Below, in pieces: positions 53,831 to 63,717 of a DNA stretch of 64,000 bases. Source of the stretch: JB111 sp049856175 (GTDB lineage Bacteria; Actinomycetota; Actinomycetes; Actinomycetales; Actinomycetaceae); NCBI RefSeq assembly GCF_049856175.1, contig NZ_JBNDNA010000004.1, forward strand, positions 186,001-250,000, read 5' to 3'. The notes under the pieces were generated by a model. It saw nothing but the letters and a program-made list of their open reading frames with translations. It made no database searches and had not been told where the DNA came from. The number at the start of each line of letters is the position of its first letter. Within the stretch, counting starts at the first letter, position 1. Both the position numbers and the translations under genes were made by a program.

Positions 53831-54901
53831 TCAGGGTCGGTCGCCGATCGACCCCGCGCCCGTGTCCGGGCGCGCCCCCGAGGACTCCGCCGAACGCGGT
53901 TCCCCGGACAGCGCGAGCAGCCGCGGCAGCAGGTCGGCGAGCGTGACGACGCCGACCCGCCCGTCCTCGCCGGTGACGAGCGCGATGTGGTGCCGGCCGA
54001 CGCGCATGAGGTGCGTGGCCTCGGTCAGCGGTGTGTCCGCGGCGATTCCGAGGAGCGGCCGCACGTACGGCGCGACGGGCGCGTCCGGGCCGGGCGCGAG
54101 CAGGGTGTCGCGCACGTGCAGCACCCCCGTGTACCGGCCGGCGGTGCCGATGATGAGCCGCAGGTGTCCCGAGCTGCGGGCGAGGTCGCGTGCCTGCCCG
54201 GCCGTCGCGTCGGGCGCGAGCGCGGTGACCTCTCCGCCGTCGAGAAGGTCCGCCATCGTCGCGGCCCTCAGGTCGAGCACCCGGGAGAGCGACGCGTAGG
54301 AGAGCGGGTCGAGCGCCCCGACCTCGGCCGAGTGCTCGACGAGGTGACGCAGCGCGTCGGGGTCCTGCCCGGTGTTGACCTCGTCCACGGGCTCCACGCC
54401 GAGGCGCCGCACGATCCCGTTGGCCTGGCCGTTGAGCATGCGCAGCAACGGGCGGGTGACCCAGAGAAATCCGCGCATGGGGATCGCGAGCAGCATCGCC
54501 GACCGCTCCGGGTGGGCGATCGCCCAGGACTTCGGCGCCATCTCACCGACCACGAGGTGGATGAACGTGACGACGACGAGGGCAGCGACGAACGCGGCGA
54601 TGTCGGCGGCCACGTACGGCATGCCCGTGACCTCCAGCAGCGGCGTCAGCGCGTGGTGGACGGCCGGCTTCGTGATCGCACCGAGCGCGAGGGTGCAGAC
54701 CGTGATGCCGAGCTGCGAGCCCGCGAGGAGCAGCGTGAGCTCCGCGCCGCTGCGCAGGGCCGCCCGCGCGGACCTCGAGGTGGGCGCGAGCTCCTCGATG
54801 CGATGCCGCTTGGCGGAGACGAGGGCGAACTCGGTCGCCACGAAGAACGCGCTGGCGGCGACGAGCGCGACCGTCACCGCGACCACGACGAGCGGGCTCA
54901 T
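53831..54901 (-). CDS. DUF21/CBS membrane protein (hemolysin C/CNNM-like)
   Basis: 356 residues. The DUF21 domain (about 1-190) has ATEFALVSAKRHRIEE and helices around ALTPLLEVTGMPY; two CBS domains follow (about 200-320). The C-terminal CorC/HlyC domain seen in the neighbour is absent. Family members are linked to magnesium or divalent cation efflux; direction is not settled. Overlaps the next gene by 4 nt (ATGA). Confidence 0.83.
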   Translation of the reverse strand: MSPLVVVAVTVALVAASAFFVATEFALVSAKRHRIEELAPTSRSARAALRSGAELTLLLAGSQLGITVCTLALGAITKPAVHHALTPLLEVTGMPYVAADIAAFVAALVVVTFIHLVVGEMAPKSWAIAHPERSAMLLAIPMRGFLWVTRPLLRMLNGQANGIVRRLGVEPVDEVNTGQDPDALRHLVEHSAEVGALDPLSYASLSRVLDLRAATMADLLDGGEVTALAPDATAGQARDLARSSGHLRLIIGTAGRYTGVLHVRDTLLAPGPDAPVAPYVRPLLGIAADTPLTEATHLMRVGRHHIALVTGEDGRVGVVTLADLLPRLLALSGEPRSAESSGARPDTGAGSIGDRP

Positions 54902-56340
54902 GACTGCTCCTCGCCGTCGTCGGTCCGGTGGGTCCCACGGGGCGCGTCGCGCCCGGTACGTCCCTCGCCGAGGAGCGCCTCGTCATCCGGGGTCGGCAGG
55001 CTGAGCGTGAGTCGCAGCCGGCTCGGGACCCACTGGTCCACCTCGAGGACCTCCGCGTGGAGCACGCCCGGCCGCGGGTCGTCGGTGCGCGCGAACTCGC
55101 CGGGGTCGATGGGCAGCTCCACGTCGAACGCGTCGCCGACCTCGGGCAGGCCGTCCGCCAGGTCGATGGCCAGCCCGGCGATCGTCTCGTAGTCCCCCTC
55201 GGGGATCGTCACCCCCAGCGCGCGGCCGACCTCGTCGAGATGGACGGCGCCAGGGGCCTCCCACTCCCCCTCGTGCCGGCCGGCGGCGACCTCCTGCGGG
55301 GCGGGGTCGTGCTCGTCGGCGATCTCGCCGACAACCTCCTCGGCGAGGTCCTCGAGCGTGAGCACGCCGGTGAAGCCGCCGTACTCGTCGACCACGCAGG
55401 CGATCCGCCCGCCGTGCCCGAGGTCCTCCATCGCCGAGGTGAGCGAGGCCAGGTGGGACACGACGAGCGGCTCGCGCATGATCGCGGTGATCGGCGCATC
55501 GTCCGGCAGGTCCGTGCCGAGCAGGTCGTTGAGGTCGACCACGCCGAGGACCTGCTCTGAGTCCTCGGCGAGCACGGGATAGCGCGTGTGCCCGCCCGCC
55601 ATCACCTCGCGCAGCTCCCCGACGCTGAGGGAGTCACGGACGACGTCGACCTGCGCGCGCGGGATCATCGCGTGCTCGACGTCGCGCTCGGGAAAGTCCA
55701 GCACGCGGTCCAGCAGCGTCGACATCGCGGGCGAGAGCGTGGCCGCCTCCCGGGACTCGGCGACGATGCTGCGCAGGTCCCGGGCGGTCGCCGAGTGCTC
55801 GACGTCGTGCACCGGCTCGATCCTCAGCAGCCGCAGCAGCAGGTTGGAGGCCTGGTCGAAGATCGTGATGAGCCACCCGAGCAGGCGCAGGTACCAGGTG
55901 GTCGACAGCGCGAGCCGCTCGGCCACCGGTCCCGGCGCGGCGATCGCCAGGTTCTTCGGCACGAGCTCGCCGAAGAGCATCTGGACGAACGTGGACACCA
56001 CGAGCGCGACGCCGGTGCCGAGCGCGAGCGCGAGCGCCATCTGCAGACCGGCCGAACCGAGCAGGTCGCCGACCGCCTGCCCGACCAGCGGTTCGGCGAC
56101 GTACCCGACGAGCAGCCCGGTCACGGTGATGCCGAGCTGGGCGCCGGAGAGCATGAACGAGGTGCGCCGGGTGATCTGGAGGGTGCGCCGTGCCGCCGCG
56201 TCACCGGCCTCGGCCCGTGCGGCGAGAGCCGACCGGTCGACGGTGATGTAGGCGAACTCCTGGGCCACGAAGTACGCCGTGGCGGCGGTGATGACGACGA
56301 TGACGACCAGTCCGACGCCGATCGAGACCACCGGGTTCAC
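54898..56340 (-). CDS. DUF21/CBS/CorC-HlyC membrane protein (CNNM-like)
   Basis: 480 residues from GTG at 56340 with GGGAG upstream. DUF21 with AQEFAYITVDRSALAARAEA, a CBS pair including HTRYPVLAEDSEQVLGVVDL and VVDEYGGFTGVLTLEDLAEE, and a CorC/HlyC domain ending before residue 450. It forms a tandem pair with the smaller homologue downstream, a common arrangement in actinobacteria. Confidence 0.87.
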   Translation of the reverse strand: MNPVVSIGVGLVVIVVITAATAYFVAQEFAYITVDRSALAARAEAGDAAARRTLQITRRTSFMLSGAQLGITVTGLLVGYVAEPLVGQAVGDLLGSAGLQMALALALGTGVALVVSTFVQMLFGELVPKNLAIAAPGPVAERLALSTTWYLRLLGWLITIFDQASNLLLRLLRIEPVHDVEHSATARDLRSIVAESREAATLSPAMSTLLDRVLDFPERDVEHAMIPRAQVDVVRDSLSVGELREVMAGGHTRYPVLAEDSEQVLGVVDLNDLLGTDLPDDAPITAIMREPLVVSHLASLTSAMEDLGHGGRIACVVDEYGGFTGVLTLEDLAEEVVGEIADEHDPAPQEVAAGRHEGEWEAPGAVHLDEVGRALGVTIPEGDYETIAGLAIDLADGLPEVGDAFDVELPIDPGEFARTDDPRPGVLHAEVLEVDQWVPSRLRLTLSLPTPDDEALLGEGRTGRDAPRGTHRTDDGEEQS

Positions 56341-56518
56341 TCCGCTCCCCCCGGGCGCAGGCGGGCAGGGGGCGCGGGGCTGGTACTTCGGCCGGGCATC
56401 GGTGTCCTCGGGTCGGGGCGGAGCGGGTGGGAGGCAGGCTACTAGGACGAGCACCCCTCGTCGCACGCCCGGTGCACGGAGCCCCTCCCGACGCGCGTCG
56501 GGCACGGCGGCGCCGACC

Positions 56519-56524
56519 TACTCT
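56519..56524 (+). promoter_or_regulatory. leaderless -10 for the gene at 56531
   Basis: TACTCT, 6 nt, GTG. Same geometry as truA; no ribosome site is present. Confidence 0.5.
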
Positions 56525-56530
56525 GGGTGC

Positions 56531-57289
56531 GTGCCCCACGATCCCTCGAGCTACGGCGCCGCTCCCCGCCCCGGCCGCCGGTCGACGGACCCCTACTCGA
56601 GCGACCTGGAGTCGATGCGCACGGCCGCCGACCACTCCCCCTGGGCCCCGGTCGCCACCGCCGCCGACCACGCGCACCCTCGCGCGGCCCCCGGGGTGGG
56701 GCGTCACGCTCCCGCGACGTCGTGGACCTCGCTCCGGCCGAAGGTCGGTGCCACGCTGCACGGTCTCGTGCGGATCGGACGCTGGCTCATGGTGCCCCTG
56801 ATCGTGATGTTCGTCGTCGGCGTCGTCCTGCACTCGCGGATGAGCGACGGAGCGACGGACGTGCCGCTGGACGGGACACCGGTGACGATCGAGGTCGAGC
56901 GCGGCTCCGACGTCTGGCTGTGGGCACCCGAGCAGGCCCCGGCCGTGAGCTGTGCCGGCACGGACTCCGCGGGGCTCGGCCTCGACCCGCGCTGGCTCCT
57001 GCGACAGCTGACGAACGACGACCACGTGTCGACCCACGTCATGCCCAGCGGGTCGACCGGCACGTTCGAGATCGTGTGCGAGCCCGCCGAGGAGACCACC
57101 CAGGCCGCACCGCAGGCGACGGAGCACGCCCGCGTGGCACCGGCGCCGTCCCCCCGTGCCCTCGCCGCCTTCTACCTGCTCGCGCGCGCGAGCACCCTGG
57201 GGACCGTCGTCGTCGCCGCCGCTACCGCCGTCCTGTGGATCGTCTGGGGGATCCTGCGCGCGGCCCGCGTCCTGCCCCGGCTGCGCTGA
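56531..57289 (+). CDS. two-transmembrane protein of unknown function
   Basis: 252 residues from GTG at 56531 (VPHDPSSYGAAPRP). TM1 (about 87-105: WLMVPLIVMFVVGVVLHS) and TM2 (about 208-240: FYLLARASTLGTVVV...) flank an extracytoplasmic region with one Cys pair (SCAGTD and VCEP), perhaps a disulfide. N-terminus is proline/charged and cytoplasmic. I do not recognise the family. Alone, divergent from the CNNM pair. Confidence 0.7.
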   Translation: MPHDPSSYGAAPRPGRRSTDPYSSDLESMRTAADHSPWAPVATAADHAHPRAAPGVGRHAPATSWTSLRPKVGATLHGLVRIGRWLMVPLIVMFVVGVVLHSRMSDGATDVPLDGTPVTIEVERGSDVWLWAPEQAPAVSCAGTDSAGLGLDPRWLLRQLTNDDHVSTHVMPSGSTGTFEIVCEPAEETTQAAPQATEHARVAPAPSPRALAAFYLLARASTLGTVVVAAATAVLWIVWGILRAARVLPRLR

Positions 57290-57318
57290 CTCCGGGTACC
57301 TGACGACGCCGGCCCGGG

Positions 57319-57347
57319 CCGGACCGGCTCAGCCCGGACCGGCTCAG
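57319..57347. repeat. 14-bp tandem repeat across the fprA stop codon
   Basis: CCGGACCGGCTCAG at 57319-57332 and again 57334-57347; the second contains the stop codon complement of the reductase gene. Period 15, in frame with it. Confidence 0.6.
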
Positions 57348-58744
57348 ACCAGCGGGCCGACGTCGTCGTGCCCGCGGGCGATCTTGGTCATCGCCTCGCG
57401 GGCGACCACCTTGACGCGCTCGCGCACGTGGGCGTCGGTCTCGCCGAGGCGCCGCTCGAAGGCGTCCAGCGTCTCCCAGCCGACCCAGTCGGTCCAGGGC
57501 ACGCCCGCGGCGTCGAGCTCGGCGGTCAGGCCCTCGCGGCCCGCGCGCTCCGGGCCGGCGCCGACGACCCCGGCCCGGGCGTCCTCCACCACGTGGCCGA
57601 TCGTCTGCTGCGCGTCGGACTTGGTCGAGCCGATGAGGCCGACGGGTCCGCGCTTGATCCAGCCCGTGACGTAGACCCCCTGGACGGTCTCGCCGTCCTC
57701 GCCCAGCACGCGGCCCTCGACGTTGGGGATGATCCCGCCGCGCACGTCGAACGGGAGGCCGTCGATCGGGGCCGAGTAGTAGCCGACCGCGCGGTAGACG
57801 GCCTGCACGGGCGTCTCGACGAGCCGGCCGGTCCCGCGGACCGAGCCGTCACCGGTGAGCTCGGTGCGCTCGGTGCGCAGGGCGGTGACCCCGTCCTCGG
57901 GCGAGCCGAGGACGGCCGCCGGGGAGTGGAACAGGTGCAGGTGGATGCGGCGCGAGGCGGTGAGCGTCGAGGGGTCGCGCATCGCGAGGTCCATCAGCGT
58001 GTTGACGACCTGCTTGGTCTGGTTCGAGGAGCGGATCGCCTCCTCCGAGCCCTCGTCGAAGTGGAAGTCCTCCTCGTCGACGAGCAGGTCGACGTCGGGC
58101 ACCTTGGCGAGCTCGCGCAGCTCGAGCGGCGTGAACTTCACCTGGGCGGGCCCGCGGCGGCCGAACAGGTGGACGTCCGTGACGGGCGATGCCTCCAGGC
58201 CGGCGACGACGTTGGCCGGCACCTCGGTGCTCATCAGGTCCTTCGGGTGCTTGGCCAGGATCCGTGCGACGTCGAGCGCGACGTTGCCGACCCCGAGGAC
58301 GGCGATCTCGCGCGCCTGGAGCGGCCACGTGCGCGGCACGTCCGGGTGGCCGTCGTACCAGGAGACGAAGTCTGCGGCGCCGTGGACCCCGGGCAGGTCG
58401 ACGCCCGGGATGTCGAGCGGGACGTCGGCGTCGGCGCCGGTGGAGACGATGACGATGTCGTAGAGCTCGCGCAGCCGCTCCAGGCTCACGTCGCGGCCCA
58501 CGGCCACGTTGCCCAGGAGGCGCACGTCGCCGCGCGAGAGTACCTTCTCCAGGGCCCGGATGATGGCCTTGATGCGAGGGTGGTCGGGCGCGACGCCGTA
58601 TCGCACGAGCCCGAAGGGGGCCGGGAGCCGTTCGATGAGGTCGATGCGGACGTCCAGCCCCGAGGCGGAGAGGATGTCGGCGGCGTAGGTGCCGGCGGGT
58701 CCGGCCCCGACCAGGGCCACGTGCAGGGGGCGTGCGGCGGTCAC
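57344..58744 (-). CDS. fprA: ferredoxin/adrenodoxin-type NADP+ reductase
   Basis: 466 residues from GTG at 58744. GAGPAGTYAA (13-22) is the FAD dinucleotide-binding motif; GLVRYGVAPDHPRIK and AVLGVGNVALDVARILAKHP follow, and VYVTGWIKRGPVGLIGSTKS is the FprA signature. Passes electrons between NADPH and a ferredoxin. It lies downstream of mycP with an 80-bp gap; functional link with type VII secretion is not evident. Confidence 0.93.
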   Translation of the reverse strand: MTAARPLHVALVGAGPAGTYAADILSASGLDVRIDLIERLPAPFGLVRYGVAPDHPRIKAIIRALEKVLSRGDVRLLGNVAVGRDVSLERLRELYDIVIVSTGADADVPLDIPGVDLPGVHGAADFVSWYDGHPDVPRTWPLQAREIAVLGVGNVALDVARILAKHPKDLMSTEVPANVVAGLEASPVTDVHLFGRRGPAQVKFTPLELRELAKVPDVDLLVDEEDFHFDEGSEEAIRSSNQTKQVVNTLMDLAMRDPSTLTASRRIHLHLFHSPAAVLGSPEDGVTALRTERTELTGDGSVRGTGRLVETPVQAVYRAVGYYSAPIDGLPFDVRGGIIPNVEGRVLGEDGETVQGVYVTGWIKRGPVGLIGSTKSDAQQTIGHVVEDARAGVVGAGPERAGREGLTAELDAAGVPWTDWVGWETLDAFERRLGETDAHVRERVKVVAREAMTKIARGHDDVGPLV

Positions 58745-58825
58745 TGCGTCCTCTCGGCGGGCGGGATAGGTCCGCGGGCCAGTCTACGGCGGCGGCGCCC
58801 GCGGCGAACGGCGGTCCGCGTGAGG

Positions 58826-60214
58826 TCAGCCGCGCCGGCGGGGCGCCTTGGCGAGCAGACCGGCCCCGCCGACGACGACGAACGCCCCGAACACCCACCA
58901 CGCCGCGGTGCCCCGGACGGCCTCGAGCGGGTCCTCGGGCCGCTCGGGCACCGCGACGAAGGTCGGTGCGTCGACCGACGGCGCCTCGTGGACCGGGCTC
59001 GGCGGCCCCGGGGCTGCGCCGTCGTCGACGAACGACAGCGCGTCGTAGGGCGCCACGCTGCCCCAGCCGAGGAGGTCGTCGCGCTCGCCGGGGACCGTGC
59101 GCACGGCGGTGACCATGAGCCGGTGGGCCCACTGCGCCGGCGTCTCGTCGGGGTACATCGAGGCGACCAGCGCGGCGGAGGCGGCGACGTACGCCGTCGC
59201 CCAGCTCGAGGCGGCCTCGCCGCCGCCACCGGTGTAGCACTCCTCGCCGGTGACGTACGCGTAGTAGGCGGGGTCGCCGGGCGCCGCGATCTCGACGTGC
59301 TCGCCGGGGATGGAGTCGTCGGTCGCCTCGCCCTCGATCGTGGTCGCCGTCACCGCCAGGGCGCCGGGGTAGGCGGCGGGGTAGCGCGGTCCCGGCGTGT
59401 CGTCGTCGGCGGTCCGCGCGTTCCCGGCGCTCGCCACGACGAGGGAGCCCGCCGCGCTCGCGTGCTCGACGGCCTCCCGGAGCTCGGGGACGTCTGTGGG
59501 GAGGGACATCGAGACCGAGATGATCTGCGCGCCCTGGTCGGCGGCCCAGCGGATGCCCTCGGCCATGCGCCCGACGTCCGTGCCGTAGCCGGCCTCGATG
59601 AGCTCGTCGTCCTCGGTGGTGACGTAGACGCGCACGGGCAGGATCTGGGCCTCGGGAGCCAGGCCGACCACGTGGGTGCCCTCGGGGTCGCGCGCGGCGA
59701 TGAGGCTGGCCGCGGCGGTGCCGTGGAAGTGGAAGTCGGTCCGGCCGTCCGAGCTCGACAGGGGCGGGCCCTCGGTGACGGTCTCCGAGCCGGGCACGGT
59801 GCCCATGGAGTCCAGGCCCGGCAGCACGGCCTCGTCCGCCGGCAGATGCGGCTCGCTGGGCGCGACCCCGGAGTCGACGACGGCGACGGTCACGCCCTCG
59901 CCGCGGGACAGCTCCCACGCCTCCTCGACGCCGAGGGCCGGGAGCACCGGCGAGGGCTCGGTCGGTATCTCCTCGGGGGTGCAGGCGTCGGGCAGCTCGG
60001 CCCGCCAGACCGGTCCGATCCGGGCCCGGGACGGGTCGACCGTTGTCGCCTGCACCTGGCCGGCCCGGCCCGGCGACGCCTCGGCGGGCGCGCCCGGGGC
60101 GCCGGAGACCAGGAGCGGGGTGGCGAGCACGGCGGCGCCCGCCAGGACCGCCGCCAGCGCACCTCCGGGCCGATCGCCACGACGCCCCCGCCCGTGCGCG
60201 TGCCGACCGGTCAC
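58826..60214 (-). CDS. mycP: mycosin-type subtilisin-like serine protease (MycP)
   Basis: 462 residues from GTG at 60214, overlapping the eccB stop (GTGA). Signal segment with hydrophobic ALAAVLAGAAVLATPLLVSG, then the S8 domain with Asp114 (AVVDSGVA), His164 (FHGTAAASLIAA) and Ser337 (ASSWATAYVAAS), and a C-terminal TM (about 437-456). Cell-wall-facing protease of type VII secretion complexes. The Ser box is ASSWA instead of the common GTSFA. Confidence 0.88.
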   Translation of the reverse strand: MTGRHAHGRGRRGDRPGGALAAVLAGAAVLATPLLVSGAPGAPAEASPGRAGQVQATTVDPSRARIGPVWRAELPDACTPEEIPTEPSPVLPALGVEEAWELSRGEGVTVAVVDSGVAPSEPHLPADEAVLPGLDSMGTVPGSETVTEGPPLSSSDGRTDFHFHGTAAASLIAARDPEGTHVVGLAPEAQILPVRVYVTTEDDELIEAGYGTDVGRMAEGIRWAADQGAQIISVSMSLPTDVPELREAVEHASAAGSLVVASAGNARTADDDTPGPRYPAAYPGALAVTATTIEGEATDDSIPGEHVEIAAPGDPAYYAYVTGEECYTGGGGEAASSWATAYVAASAALVASMYPDETPAQWAHRLMVTAVRTVPGERDDLLGWGSVAPYDALSFVDDGAAPGPPSPVHEAPSVDAPTFVAVPERPEDPLEAVRGTAAWWVFGAFVVVGGAGLLAKAPRRRG

Positions 60215-61659
60215 GAGCCGTCGCTCTCGGTCTCGCCGCCGGAGGGCGCCTCGGTCCCGGTGCCGGCCCCGCTCTCGGACTCGTCGCCGGGTCCGCCGAG
60301 CGCGGGCAGGTCCAGCGGCTGCAGCCCCGGTCCCTGCGGGAAGAGCCGCACCCACGGGCTCGGAACGGTCGTCCGGTCCTCCAGCTCGTAGCCGAGCATG
60401 CCGAGCGTCTCGCCGCGGGCCCCGAGCAGCGGGTAGGCCCGGCCGGTCTCGTCGATGAAGAAGTCGGCCGTGAGGAGGCCGCCGCCGCTGCCGGAGACGA
60501 GCGCGCCGGCGCCGCCCTCGACCGTGACGGTGTCGTCGGCGACCTCGGGGATGTCGTGGCCCGCGACGAGCGCGGAGGAGTCGGACTCGTCCATCGCTCC
60601 GGCGACGAGGCGGGCACAGGGGGTCGCACCGTCGGTCGCGGTCACGGCGCCCGCGATCTCGTCCGGCCAGTCGGCGGGGTCGGCGTCGTCACCGGAGGGC
60701 ATCTGACCGAGGTCTCCGGCGCTGACCGCGATGGCCTCGCTCTCGAGGTGTTCGCCGTCGCCCAGCCGGTACATCTGGTAGCCGACGTCGCTCAGTGGGT
60801 GGAGCTCCCCCGACGCGCCAAGGATGTAGTACGAGACGTCGTCGCCCTCGCCCATGGAGACGGCCTGTCCGGCGGGGACGTCCTCCAGGCCCGGGAGGGG
60901 CTCCGGCATCGGCTCGCCCGCCCCGCTCGTGGCGAGCGGCTCCAGCGGGGCGCCGAGGGCGAAGAGCTCGAGCCAGGCGGCGGACGTCTCGGGGACCGGC
61001 GCCGCGTCGAGCCGGAGCGCGCGGACGATCTGCTGCTCGTGCTCGGCGTCGATCGCGTGCCGCGTGGCGCCGGAGACGAGCCACAGCGTGCCCTCGACGC
61101 GCACGACGATCGCCTGGTCCGGCGCGGGCTCGGCGGAGACCTGGGTGCCGTCCGTGTCGATCGTGGGGCGACCCAGCGCGGTCCACGACGCGCCCGAGGA
61201 CGTGACGCACGAGAGCCACTCGTCGTTGACGAGGTCGCCCGGGTCCGGGAGCGAGTCCGGGGCGTCCGGGATGCCGACGGTCGGGCCGCGCGTGACGCCG
61301 GCGACCTCCTCCTGGGACAGCGTCTGGACCGTCATCTCGCCCGCACCGAGCACGAGACGTGCGGAGGCCGTGTTGAGCACCGGGTACATCACGCCCGAGG
61401 ACGTGACGTAGCGGGAGCCGTCCTCCTCGACGACGACGAGCGAGCCGTCCTCCCACCCCTCCGGCTCCCCCGGGGCGAGCCACCGCGAGACGAAACCGCC
61501 CGCGAGGATGATCCCGACGAGCACCAGGCCCCCGACGACGCCGCGCCACGGCTTGCCGGGCTCGAGCTCGCGGCCGTCGGGCGCCCCCGAGACGAAGGAG
61601 GTGACGAGGCGCTGCCGGTTGAACCGCTGCGCGTCGAGGATGTCCTTGTTGGAGGCCAT
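60211..61659 (-). CDS. eccB: type VII secretion protein EccB
   Basis: 482 residues. MASNKDILDAQRFNRQRLVT, a single TM (about 39-62), and periplasmic R1-R4-type repeats with PDSLPDPGDLVNDEWLSCVT are EccB signatures. Stabilises the membrane complex. ATG at 61659, directly following the eccD stop. Confidence 0.92.
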   Translation of the reverse strand: MASNKDILDAQRFNRQRLVTSFVSGAPDGRELEPGKPWRGVVGGLVLVGIILAGGFVSRWLAPGEPEGWEDGSLVVVEEDGSRYVTSSGVMYPVLNTASARLVLGAGEMTVQTLSQEEVAGVTRGPTVGIPDAPDSLPDPGDLVNDEWLSCVTSSGASWTALGRPTIDTDGTQVSAEPAPDQAIVVRVEGTLWLVSGATRHAIDAEHEQQIVRALRLDAAPVPETSAAWLELFALGAPLEPLATSGAGEPMPEPLPGLEDVPAGQAVSMGEGDDVSYYILGASGELHPLSDVGYQMYRLGDGEHLESEAIAVSAGDLGQMPSGDDADPADWPDEIAGAVTATDGATPCARLVAGAMDESDSSALVAGHDIPEVADDTVTVEGGAGALVSGSGGGLLTADFFIDETGRAYPLLGARGETLGMLGYELEDRTTVPSPWVRLFPQGPGLQPLDLPALGGPGDESESGAGTGTEAPSGGETESDGS

Positions 61660-63000
61660 CTACACCACGCCCGAGGCGAACGCGGCCAGCGGCAGGACGG
61701 CGAGCACGCAGATCACCTCGAGGGTGTCGCCCACGCGCTGCAGGCCGGGCCGCGGCCCGGGGCTGAGGACGGCCATGCCGACGATCCCCACCGTGAGCGC
61801 GGCGACGGCGATCGCGACCGCCAGCCACCAGGTCGGGTGGACGACGACGACGGCGAGACCCGCCACCGCGGCACCGACGACCCCCGTGGAGGTCATGACG
61901 ACGACGTCGCGCCGCGCATAGATCTCGCGCACGCCGAGGACGAACGCCACGCACACGACGAGGACCAGCGCGGTGCCCCAGATCCCGGTCGCCACCGCAT
62001 GGGGCGTGGCGAGCAGGATGGCCGCCGCCCCGGAGAGCCGCATCGCGAGGAGCAGCCGCGAGCCGCGCAGGAACTCCGAGCGGACGCGGGCGGCACGGAT
62101 CTCCTGCCGTTCGGCGTCGAGCTCGGCCTGGTTGCGGGGCACGGTCACGCGGATGCCGGTCATCGACAGGGCGATCCAGGGTGCCGAGGACAGCACGATG
62201 CCGGACACGGCGACGATCCCGGCGGCCACCTGGCCGGTGCCCAGGTCGGTCACCAGCGGCAGCCCGCCGAGCGCGAGGAGCACCAGGCCGACGAGGATCG
62301 GGACCGCCGCGTACTCGCGCACCGACCCGAGGAACGGCAGGGCGAGCGCCCCGACGGCGAGGACGCCGAGCCCACCGAAGGCGAGCGGCTCGCCGACCAT
62401 CGGTCCCACGCCGAGGGCGAGGCCGCTCGTCAGCGCGAGCACCGCCGTCGAGCCGAGCATCGTCATGCTGGCGGCGGTCCTGCGCAGGGCGGCCAGCACG
62501 CCGGTGACGCCCAGCGAGAGCGCAGCGGCGGCCCCCGCGACCACGGGAACCAGGAGGGAGGAGTCGTCGGCGGTGAGCAGCACGACGCTGCCGGTGACGA
62601 CGAGGACGAGGGTCGCCACCAGCGTCATCCGTGCGGAGTCCGCCGGGGTCCATGCCCGGTGCTGGTCCTCCACGGCGTCGGAGACGGCCTCGACGAGATC
62701 GTCGTACACGCGGCCGGAGCTGCCGGCGTCGCGCGCGACGAGAGCGAGCAGGGCGCCGTCCTCGACGCCCTGGGCCGCGAGCGACTGGTCGGGCGCGAGC
62801 TCCGTGCCGTCCGTGCGGGTGAGGCGGTAGCCGGTCACGGCGGCGCGGACCTCGAGCATCCCCAGGCGGCGGGCCAGTCCCGGCACGATCTCGGCCACGG
62901 GGACGGAGCCCGGGAGCGCGAGGTCCGTGCGGTCGTCGCCCTCGACGAGAGTCACCCGGACCACGGTGCCGACGGCGCGGCGGCTGACTGCCTGGCTCAC
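61660..63000 (-). CDS. eccD: type VII secretion protein EccD
   Basis: 446 residues from GTG at 63000 with GGAGGG upstream. A ubiquitin-like cytosolic N-terminus (VVRVTLVEGDDRTDLALPGS) and about eleven TM helices (GSTAVLALTSGLALGVGPMV, and others). Forms the channel-like core in the ESX complex. Confidence 0.88.
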   Translation of the reverse strand: MSQAVSRRAVGTVVRVTLVEGDDRTDLALPGSVPVAEIVPGLARRLGMLEVRAAVTGYRLTRTDGTELAPDQSLAAQGVEDGALLALVARDAGSSGRVYDDLVEAVSDAVEDQHRAWTPADSARMTLVATLVLVVTGSVVLLTADDSSLLVPVVAGAAAALSLGVTGVLAALRRTAASMTMLGSTAVLALTSGLALGVGPMVGEPLAFGGLGVLAVGALALPFLGSVREYAAVPILVGLVLLALGGLPLVTDLGTGQVAAGIVAVSGIVLSSAPWIALSMTGIRVTVPRNQAELDAERQEIRAARVRSEFLRGSRLLLAMRLSGAAAILLATPHAVATGIWGTALVLVVCVAFVLGVREIYARRDVVVMTSTGVVGAAVAGLAVVVVHPTWWLAVAIAVAALTVGIVGMAVLSPGPRPGLQRVGDTLEVICVLAVLPLAAFASGVV

Positions 63001-63270
63001 GCGGTGCCCTCCCTCGACGCGGTGTCGTCGCGCCCCGCCCCGGGAACGCCTGCACGAGGATATCCGCAGCCGGCCACAAGCACGGCCGCGCACCGCGGTC
63101 GTCGGTCACGCCCGGCACGGCCCACGTGACCGGACGGTGACGTCCGGGTGACCGTCCGGCAACGTCCCTGGCGGGTCGCCGAACACCGCACGAACACTGG
63201 TCCCCGACCAGGCTGTATGCGTGGGGAGGTCTCCCCGAGCGGGACCGTTCCCGGCCGAGCGCCGTGGCCG
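63001..63270. other. divergent control region between eccD and WXG100 genes
   Basis: About 380 bp to 63382 with no gene. Besides the esx promoter candidate I see no clear eccD promoter. Confidence 0.45.
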
Positions 63271-63276
63271 TAACGT
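63248..63276 (+). promoter_or_regulatory. candidate promoter for WXG100 genes
   Basis: TTCCCG (63248-63253), 17 bp, TAACGT (63271-63276); about 100 nt of leader. Confidence 0.4.
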
Positions 63277-63382
63277 GATGGTTGTCGTCGAGAGCGGGTC
63301 TCCCGGATCGGCGGACGTCAGGCCCCGCGGGGCACCGGGTCCACCAGCGGCCCGTCCACGAGAGATTCAGCAGGAGGACACC

Positions 63383-63682
63383 ATGGGAGCAGTAGAGGCA
63401 GGCGAGGGCGCACTCGAGACGGCCGCGTCCCGCGTCGACGAGACGAAGACCGCCGTCGACGGCGAGTTCACCAGGCTCGGTTCGCAGATTCAGAGCATCG
63501 GCGCTCAGTGGACCGGTTCGGCGGCCACCGCGTTCCACCGGGCCATGCAGCGCTGGAACGAGGAGGCGCGGCACACCAACGAGGTGCTCACCACCCTCTC
63601 CGAGAACCTGCGCGGCACGCAGTCGTCGTTCACCGCCCAGGACGAAGAGGGCAGCGTCAACTTCGGCCAGCTGCTCGGCTGA
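63383..63682 (+). CDS. WXG100-family type VII secretion substrate, EsxA-like
   Basis: 99 residues, ATG after AGGAGGA. Two helices around the WxG turn at Trp43-Thr44-Gly45 (QWTGSAATAF) in a helical hairpin; length is typical. Encoded beside eccD-eccB-mycP, so likely exported as a heterodimer with the next protein. Confidence 0.9.
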   Translation: MGAVEAGEGALETAASRVDETKTAVDGEFTRLGSQIQSIGAQWTGSAATAFHRAMQRWNEEARHTNEVLTTLSENLRGTQSSFTAQDEEGSVNFGQLLG

Positions 63683-63717
63683 CCCGACCTACCACCTGAG
63701 AATTGGGAGTTATCCAG

